Assembly: GCA_047629355.1 (NCBI GenBank) | Contig: JBLHWU010000208.1 | Span: 1 to 10,960, forward strand | DNA: 10,960 bases | Direction: 5' to 3' | Source of the DNA: CAYUNA01 sp047629355 | GTDB lineage: Bacteria; Bacteroidota; Bacteroidia; Chitinophagales; Saprospiraceae | Part shown: positions 6,599 to 10,960 of the stretch, in pieces | How the letters are laid out: each line of letters opens with the position of its first letter | How positions within the stretch are numbered: position 1 is the first letter of the stretch | Program-made: the position numbers and the translations under genes | Notes under the pieces: model-generated | Database searches by the model: none | Seen by the model: only the letters and a program-made list of their open reading frames with translations | What the model was told of the DNA's origin: nothing

Positions 6599-6925
6599 AA
6601 TTTAAACTTTAAGAAGAAATAACTTTCAGGATGTGGTTAAGTTTTGAATAAATAACAAATTAAGAATTTAATTTGTTTTTATCTTAAAAAATGGTATAAT
6701 GTTTTGAATAAAAAATATATAATGTTTTTTGTTTTTTAGACTGCTGGTTTCAAAGTCCAAATTGAGAACAAAATCGCTCTACGGTAATCTACTACGCGTT
6801 ACTTAGTAGCTCTTCAAGTTAAAAACGTTCATAGCCAGTCACTAAAAATAGCTAAAGAATAACGATTCGTCCTTTATTAAACGAACTCTCTTGTAACCTT
6901 TCTACCACTTTTAAAATATTTAATA
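6599..6925. other. AT-rich divergent intergenic region without a supported gene
   Basis: Between the arginine operon promoters and the protease promoter candidate I find no ORF worth calling on either strand. The 12-base string GTTTTGAATAAA occurs at 6641-6652 and 6701-6712, exactly 60 bases apart. Short interlaced inverted repeats occur around 6780-6815 (CTACT with AGTAG, and GTAA with TTAC). None matches an RNA gene or known operator that I recognise. Confidence 0.4.
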
Positions 6926-6933
6926 TAACTTTG
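6926..6933 (+). promoter_or_regulatory. Candidate -7 promoter element for the S8 protease
   Basis: TAACTTTG is a perfect match to the Bacteroidota -7 consensus TAnnTTTG and lies about 85 bases before the preferred protease start. No TTG is found at the expected -33 distance, so this is a half-supported promoter. The predicted 5' untranslated region includes a small A-rich loop hairpin, GTAGG (6955-6959) pairing with CCTAC (6969-6973). Confidence 0.4.
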
Positions 6934-7016
6934 AGTAACTTTTTGCGTTAGGGAGTAGGAAAAAAAAACCTACGCTCTTATACCAATCCATGCATAACTA
7001 TATTGACTTATCCATT

Positions 7017-8684
7017 ATGAAAAATATTTTTTTACTACTATTAATCTCCTTTACTATAACGGCTTTTGGTCAACAAAAAGCTGTTGATTTTAAAGCGGGA
7101 GAAATATTGATTCAATTGTCAAAAAATGTAACAATTGATGATTTTTTGACCGACTTTAATCAACAAAATACCACTTTGCCTACCGTTAAACTAAAGAAAG
7201 TAACGGTGCGGCGATTGGACATGTTCCTATTAAGTTTTGATAGTAAAAAAGTAGAAACAACGACCGTCTTAAAACTATTCAGAGAAGAACCAAACATCCT
7301 TACCGCTCAATTAAATTATCGATTGGAAATGCGCGATAGCATTCCTGACGACCCACTTTTTACCGACCAATGGAGCTTAGAACGCATCCAAGCCCCTGGT
7401 GTTTGGGCATTTTCGACGGGTGGAACGTCTTTTGACAATGAGGAAATTGTGATTGCAGTCATTGATAGCGGATTTGACATCAATCACGAAGATTTACAAG
7501 ATAATATCTGGCAGAATATTGCTGAAATTCCCGATAACAATCTGGACGACGACAACAATGGTTTTATTGATGATGTAGTTGGCTGGAATTTTTTTGAGAG
7601 CATGGCATCGCATCCGATTAGTTCACATGGTACCTCTGTTTCAGGGATTGTTGGCGCAAAAGGAGATAACAATACGGGGGTAACGGGAGTGAATTGGAAC
7701 GTTAAGTTAATGCTATTTACTGCTCGTTTTTCGGAAGAAATTGCAGCAGCATATGGCTACGTGCTTGACCAAAGAATTTTATACAATGAAACAAATGGCG
7801 CGCAGGGAGCTTTTGTGGTGACCACCAATGCATCGCTGGGAATTAGCAATATCAGCTGTGATGAACAACCGCTTTGGCGAGATATGTACGACCCTTTGGG
7901 CGAAGCTGGAGTCCTCAGTGTAGCTGCCACGACCAACGATAGAAATACCGATGTAGATATATTTGGCGATATGCCGACGAGCTGTGAAAGTGATTACTTG
8001 ATTACCGTAACCAATACGAATATAGAGGAAGAGCGAAGAGGTGGATTTGGTGCAACTACGATTGATTTGGGAGCACCAGGAACTGGTTCGACGACAGTGA
8101 CTTCTACGGGCGGAAGCTCAAGTTATGATACGAATTTCGGAGGAACATCAGCAGCTTGTCCACACGTCGCGGGGTCGGTTGGTTTATTGTTCTCCTTGCC
8201 TTGCGAGTCGTTTGCCAATTTAGTGAAAACACAACCTGCACAGTCTGCCTTATTGATGAAACAAGCGGTTTTGGAAAGCGTTGACCTGATCAATGCGATG
8301 AATGGCGAGACGGTGACGGGTGGTCGTTTGAACCTATATAATAGTGCACAATTTCTTCACAGCTACTGCGTGGCAAATGATGGAGAAAGAGCTAATAATA
8401 CCTTCCAAGAAACTTACATCGCAGACCCTGGATTTGTCAGAATCTATGCGTCAGATGGAACAGGAGACCGAATGTTGATTGATTTTTCAGCAATGAATTT
8501 TGAGCCACTACAAATGGCAGTTTACAATAGCATTGGACAAGTGATGTACAAAGATGAACTTAAACCTATCGCTTTTCAAAGTCAGACTTTTGAACTGGAC
8601 GTCTATAGTTGGGGCGTAGGCGCGTATTTTGTTTCTATTTTGGGCATAGATGCTAAAGTAACGGGGAAGTTTCTGAAAAATTAG
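7017..8684 (+). CDS. Secreted subtilisin-like serine protease (S8) with T9SS C-terminal sorting domain
   Basis: A 555-residue secreted protease. It starts with a Sec signal peptide M-K-N-I-F-L-L-L-L-I-S-F-T-I-T-A-F-G-Q; this ATG is preferred over an in-frame ATG at 6990, which would put charged residues before the signal. Residues about 20-115 look like an inhibitory propeptide ending in the D-D-P-L-F-x-D-Q-W-S-L segment often found before Bacteroidota subtilase domains. The catalytic triad is Asp150 (A-V-I-D-S-G), His204 (S-H-G-T-S-V-S-G) and Ser378 (G-G-T-S-A-A-C-P-H), with Asn307 as the probable oxyanion residue. An Asp/Asn-rich loop (174-189) resembles a calcium site. The last ~80 residues (M-A-V-Y-N-S-I-G-Q-V-M to K-F-L-K-N) match the type A sorting domain, so the protein should cross the outer membrane by type IX secretion and lose this tail. 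Substrate is unknown. It is a single-gene unit divergent from the arginine operon. Confidence 0.93.
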   Translation: MKNIFLLLLISFTITAFGQQKAVDFKAGEILIQLSKNVTIDDFLTDFNQQNTTLPTVKLKKVTVRRLDMFLLSFDSKKVETTTVLKLFREEPNILTAQLNYRLEMRDSIPDDPLFTDQWSLERIQAPGVWAFSTGGTSFDNEEIVIAVIDSGFDINHEDLQDNIWQNIAEIPDNNLDDDNNGFIDDVVGWNFFESMASHPISSHGTSVSGIVGAKGDNNTGVTGVNWNVKLMLFTARFSEEIAAAYGYVLDQRILYNETNGAQGAFVVTTNASLGISNISCDEQPLWRDMYDPLGEAGVLSVAATTNDRNTDVDIFGDMPTSCESDYLITVTNTNIEEERRGGFGATTIDLGAPGTGSTTVTSTGGSSSYDTNFGGTSAACPHVAGSVGLLFSLPCESFANLVKTQPAQSALLMKQAVLESVDLINAMNGETVTGGRLNLYNSAQFLHSYCVANDGERANNTFQETYIADPGFVRIYASDGTGDRMLIDFSAMNFEPLQMAVYNSIGQVMYKDELKPIAFQSQTFELDVYSWGVGAYFVSILGIDAKVTGKFLKN

Positions 8685-8863
8685 CGGATTGCGGGTTACG
8701 GGTTATTGGAAAGCGGTGATTGATATTTTGGGTAATGTAAAAAGTGCTCTTTTTTTTGAAAAATAGGTATTGCGCTGAAATGGCTTAAAAATAAAAAAAT
8801 TGTGTCATCGAATTCAAAGCGAATCCGCAACCTGCAACCCGCAACTCGTAACCCGCACCCCGT
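8684..8863. repeat. Heptamer-based inverted repeat B after the protease gene
   Basis: The left arm (8684-8704) is three 7-base units, GCGGATT, GCGGGTT and ACGGGTT, trailing into weaker units to 8718; the first overlaps the protease stop codon. The right arm (8822-8863) is six units of consensus AACCCGC. Read on the opposite strand it gives ACGGGGT, GCGGGTT, ACGAGTT and so on. The best pairing is 8691-8704 with 8843-8856 (13 of 14). The ~100-base loop is AT-rich and has no ORF. The arms differ in unit number. It may work as a 3'-end element for the protease transcript, but no U-run follows, so it is not a standard terminator. Confidence 0.72.
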
Positions 8864-8949
8864 TAACAACTCATTTAGAATTTTTGAAAACCGATTAACA
8901 ATAATATTCTCAAAACTCCCGTAAGTTTGCATCGACAATCAGTGGAATG

Positions 8950-8981
8950 TTTGTTTGCAAGAAAAAAATCTTCTATTTTTG
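8950..8981 (+). promoter_or_regulatory. Bacteroidota promoter for the DUF1573 lipoprotein or a short leader RNA
   Basis: TTTG (8950-8953) is followed 20 bases later by a perfect -7 element TATTTTTG (8974-8981), matching the TTG-N19-21-TAnnTTTG pattern. A second TTTG (8954-8957) offers a 16-base spacing. The predicted start is near 8987, leaving about 145 bases before the lipoprotein ATG, long for an untranslated leader; a terminator-like hairpin lies inside it. Confidence 0.6.
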
Positions 8982-9016
8982 CGGATATTTTAAAAAATGG
9001 AGATATTATTGATAAT

Positions 9017-9072
9017 AAAGATATAAGAGATGTTTGGTGATTCTATTACCAATATCTAAAATATCTTTTTTT
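9017..9072 (+). terminator. Terminator-like hairpin in the leader of the DUF1573 gene
   Basis: An outer stem AAAGATAT (9017-9024) pairs with ATATCTTT (9061-9068), and an inner stem with AGAT/ATCT and TTGGT/ACCAA (9028-9038 with 9048-9057) is separated by a small internal loop. A run of T continues to 9072. The stem is AT-rich, so strength is uncertain. Given the promoter at 8974-8981, it would end a transcript of about 85 bases or act as an attenuator. Confidence 0.45.
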
Positions 9073-9131
9073 CATAAAATCCGATTATCTAACATTCTGT
9101 TATTTCTTATAACTTTAAAAACTTTTCGACA

Positions 9132-9671
9132 ATGTTGAAAAATTTCCGATTTGCAATTATCGCTGTAGCAGCTATCTTTATGATGGCAAGCTGTGGCAAC
9201 GAAGCAGCTGACTCTGCAAAAGAAGACGCTCGCGAAGCTGTAACAACTCCTGCTGCTGCAACTAATCCTGCTGCTAAGCCAGTAGCGACACCACCAGCTG
9301 CACCTGCTGGTCCTACAACTGCAGTTAATTTTGCAGAAACTGAATTTAACTTCGGTAAAGTAGTCGCTGGTGAGAAAGTAAGTCACACTTACAAATTCAC
9401 CAACACAGGTAAAGAACCATTAATCATCAGCAACGCTAAAGGTAGCTGTGGATGTACTGTTCCAGAATGGCCACGTGAGCCAATCGCTGTTGGCGGTACT
9501 GGTGAAGTAACTGTTGTGTTTGACAGTAAAAACAAAAAAGGTCCTCGTAACCAAAAAGTTACTTTGACTGCTAACACTGATCCACCACAAACTTTCATTT
9601 ACTTGAAAGGAGAGGTTGATCCAGATCCGAATGCACCAGCGGCTAAAACGCCACAAGTGCAAGTTCAGTAA
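9132..9671 (+). CDS. DUF1573-domain lipoprotein
   Basis: A 179-residue exported lipoprotein. The signal peptide M-L-K-N-F-R-F-A-I-I-A-V-A-A-I-F-M ends in a lipobox M-A-S-C with Cys21 as the lipidation site. An Ala/Pro/Thr-rich flexible linker spans about 36-63. The DUF1573 domain follows (66-162): F-x-E-T-E-F-N-F-G-K-V, then F-T-N-T-G-K-E-P-L-I-I-S, the signature G-S-C-G-C-T-V-P-E-W-P (Cys106, Cys108) and V-x-V-x-F-D-S-K. The fold is probably an immunoglobulin-like beta sandwich (ASPM/Hydin-like), expected in the periplasm or on the outer membrane; the biochemical role is not known. Codon use is strongly biased to GCT, AAC, CGT and GGT, unlike its neighbours, which suggests high expression. 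No clear surface-export signal (acidic run) follows Cys21. A strong terminator follows, so it is probably monocistronic. Confidence 0.88.
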   Translation: MLKNFRFAIIAVAAIFMMASCGNEAADSAKEDAREAVTTPAAATNPAAKPVATPPAAPAGPTTAVNFAETEFNFGKVVAGEKVSHTYKFTNTGKEPLIISNAKGSCGCTVPEWPREPIAVGGTGEVTVVFDSKNKKGPRNQKVTLTANTDPPQTFIYLKGEVDPDPNAPAAKTPQVQVQ

Positions 9672-9695
9672 GATTTTTCTTACCGAATATAGAAC

Positions 9696-9735
9696 AAAAG
9701 CCTGCATAATTGATTACAATTGTGCAGGCTTTTTT
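9696..9735 (+). terminator. Strong Rho-independent terminator after the DUF1573 gene
   Basis: The stem AAAAGCCTGCA (9696-9706) pairs with TGCAGGCTTTT (9723-9733) and continues inward with one G-U pair and ATAATTG/CAATTGT bases to a 4-base loop ATTA (9713-9716), about 18 pairs in all, followed by T residues to 9735. The A-run before and T-run after make it able to act in both directions. It lies 25 bases after the lipoprotein stop. Confidence 0.93.
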
Positions 9736-9742
9736 AATGATA

Positions 9743-9819
9743 GGTATTGGGTATTTGGTACTGGGTATTGGGTGATGTTGCACCCAATACCCAGTACCAA
9801 ATACCAAATACCCAATACC
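9743..9819. repeat. Heptamer-based inverted repeat C, long hairpin directly upstream of the UbiA-family gene
   Basis: The left arm is four 7-base units of consensus GGTATTG (9743-9770) plus GGTG. A 6-base loop ATGTTG (9775-9780) follows, then the right arm (9781-9819) gives the same units on the opposite strand plus one additional GGTATTT. Pairing of 9750-9774 with 9781-9805 is perfect for 25 bases, and the next seven bases pair with one mismatch. The right arm ends six bases before the ATG at 9826, so a folded mRNA would hold the start region next to a very stable stem. No TAnnTTTG promoter is seen between the terminator at 9735 and the ATG. Confidence 0.88.
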
Positions 9820-9825
9820 AACACA

Positions 9826-10689
9826 ATGAAAAATTATCTTTCCTTAATCAAATTCAGCCATACTATTTTCGCGCTACCTTTCGCGTTATTGGGCTTTTTT
9901 TTAGCCACCCAAAAAATGGGAACGGGTATCAGTTGGCGAATATTTGCGCTAGTGCTGCTCTGCATGGTATTTGCGCGAAGTGCAGCGATGGCATTCAACC
10001 GATATTTGGATAGAGATATTGATGAAAAAAATCCCCGGACAGTCGTGCGGGAGATTCCAGCGGGCGTGATTTCGCCGAAGGCTGCACTATTCTTTGTTAT
10101 TTTAAATGGGGTGTTTTTTATCGCGACGACTTGGTTTATCAATCCATTGTGTTTTTATTTATCGCCAGTAGCTTTGCTGGTAATTTTGGGTTATTCTTAC
10201 ACCAAGCGATTTACTTTTTTATGTCATTTTGTCTTGGGATTAGGGCTTGCCTTAGCTCCAATTGGCGCGTATCTAGCCGTCGGTGGCGGCTTTGATTTAA
10301 TACCAATCTTATTTTCTGTGGCGGTTCTATTATGGGTGTCGGGCTTCGATATTATTTATGCCTTGCAAGATATTGATTTTGATAAGTCCTTGAATCTCAA
10401 CTCTGTGCCTGTAACGTTGGGTAGAGTAGGAGCCCTGCGCTTATCGATGGTATTGCATGTGATTTGTGCAGCGGTGATGGTGTTTGCGAGTTATCAGGTG
10501 AGCTTGCTTTATCCATCGGCAAGTTGGTTGAGTTGGGTTGCTACGGCGGTGTTTGTTGGCTTGTTATTCTATCAACATACTTTGGTGAAGCCGAATGATT
10601 TGAGTCGGGTGAATTTAGCATTTTTTACTACGAATGGAGTGGCGAGCGTGATTTTTGGGGGCGTGATGATTTTGGATTTGTTGATGTAG
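9826..10689 (+). CDS. UbiA-family prenyltransferase (4-hydroxybenzoate polyprenyltransferase-like, possibly MqnP)
   Basis: An integral membrane prenyltransferase of 287 residues. The first Asp-rich motif is N-R-Y-L-D-R-D-I-D (58-66) and the second is D-I-I-Y-A-L-Q-D-I-D-F-D (175-186); these bind the prenyl diphosphate through Mg2+. Several hydrophobic segments alternate with loops as expected for the 8-9-helix UbiA fold. The order of conserved blocks (ALPFALLGF, REIPAG, GYSYTKRF, LAPIGAYLA, YALQD) resembles the putative 4-hydroxybenzoate polyprenyltransferase group often tied to futalosine-pathway menaquinone synthesis. This is from recall, and no mqn genes are in the window to confirm it. 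A longer frame opens upstream at 9616 but would run back through the lipoprotein gene, the terminator and repeat C, so the ATG at 9826 is chosen; it gives the correct family N-terminus M-K-N-Y-L-S-L-I-K-F-S-H-T. Confidence 0.88.
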   Translation: MKNYLSLIKFSHTIFALPFALLGFFLATQKMGTGISWRIFALVLLCMVFARSAAMAFNRYLDRDIDEKNPRTVVREIPAGVISPKAALFFVILNGVFFIATTWFINPLCFYLSPVALLVILGYSYTKRFTFLCHFVLGLGLALAPIGAYLAVGGGFDLIPILFSVAVLLWVSGFDIIYALQDIDFDKSLNLNSVPVTLGRVGALRLSMVLHVICAAVMVFASYQVSLLYPSASWLSWVATAVFVGLLFYQHTLVKPNDLSRVNLAFFTTNGVASVIFGGVMILDLLM

Positions 10690-10960
10690 TTTTGAAATTT
10701 TCAGCTTGAATTTAAAAATTACGCTGTACATCTCCTGTGTGTAGTCTTCAGACCAATGCCGTTGAATTAAAAAATTCGGTAGTGTAACAAATGTGCACCA
10801 CCATTTATTGAAAAAGTGATTTGTTACTGTGTAAACGAAGGTTTTTCAAGTTTGAGCAGCGAGAAAATCGTAAGGTTTTCGAGCTTCAAAAAACACAGTG
10901 CGCGTTGCCTGCGGCAACGCGGGAGGGGTATTAAGGGACAAAAATTATTTTTGCAAAATC
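10690..10960. other. Gene-free tail with several inverted repeats
   Basis: No supported ORF. GTAACAAAT (10784-10792) pairs perfectly with ATTTGTTAC (10819-10827), extendable by CAC/GTG after a 3-base bulge. GCGAGAAAA (10858-10866) and TTTTCGAGC (10876-10884) form a 5-pair stem with tandem G-A mismatches and then two G-C pairs. CGCGTTGCC (10901-10909) pairs perfectly with GGCAACGCG (10913-10921) around loop TGC. The last is G-C rich but is not followed by a T-run. No clear terminator for the UbiA gene was found. It could be an upstream region of a gene to the right, a repeat, or a structured RNA. Confidence 0.4.

Noticed and set aside
6641..6712. Repeated GTTTTGAATAAA 60 bases apart as CRISPR or direct-repeat array
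   Set aside because: Only two copies, low complexity, and no third copy at the same spacing.
6990..7016. Earlier in-frame ATG for the S8 protease
   Set aside because: It adds nine residues including Asp and His in front of a complete signal peptide that starts cleanly at 7017.
8696..8938. 80-codon minus-strand ORF in the protease-lipoprotein gap
   Set aside because: Its middle is translation of the heptamer array (repeating R-V-A-G-C-R-L-R), and it has no recognisable domain. It is a by-product of the repeat.
9616..9825. Upstream extension of the UbiA-family frame by 70 codons
   Set aside because: It would overlap the end of the lipoprotein gene and translate through a strong terminator and the heptamer hairpin. 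The family's N-terminus begins at the ATG at 9826.

Overview
The window looks like chromosomal DNA of an AT-rich member of the Bacteroidota, possibly near the Saprospiria/Chitinophagia, though the genus cannot be fixed from the sequence alone. The evidence is a Bacteroidota-type arginine operon carrying an argF'-class transcarbamylase, a secreted subtilase ending in a type IX secretion (T9SS) sorting domain, a DUF1573 lipoprotein, and promoter motifs of the form TAnnTTTG rather than a sigma-70 -10 box.

Positions 1-6600 (minus strand) hold an arginine biosynthesis operon. In transcription order it runs: promoter(s), a 29-codon leader peptide with six consecutive Arg codons, an attenuator-like leader RNA, a GNAT acyltransferase (probable N-acylglutamate synthase), argG, argC, argD, argF', argB and the start of argE, which runs off the left edge. 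Because carbamoylation is done by an ArgF'-type enzyme, the pathway keeps the N-acyl group on until citrulline and removes it with ArgE. The Ala at the known specificity position of ArgF' points to N-succinyl rather than N-acetyl intermediates. argH is not in the window.

Positions 6600-9131 hold a divergently transcribed secreted S8 protease, followed by a 447-base gap with a heptamer-based inverted repeat, a good Bacteroidota promoter and a terminator-like hairpin. Positions 9132-9735 are a DUF1573 lipoprotein with highly-expressed-style codon use and a very strong terminator. Positions 9743-9819 are a long, nearly perfect hairpin made of 7-base units, directly before a UbiA-family prenyltransferase (9826-10689). 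The last 271 bases have no gene but several hairpins.

The two most notable items are not protein families. One is the arginine leader peptide plus attenuator, missed by ordinary gene calling because the ORF is 90 bases. The other is a set of three intergenic inverted repeats (5590-5685, 8684-8863, 9743-9819) with unrelated sequences but the same design: period-7 tandem arrays on both arms, G-rich arm first, with arms differing by whole heptamers.
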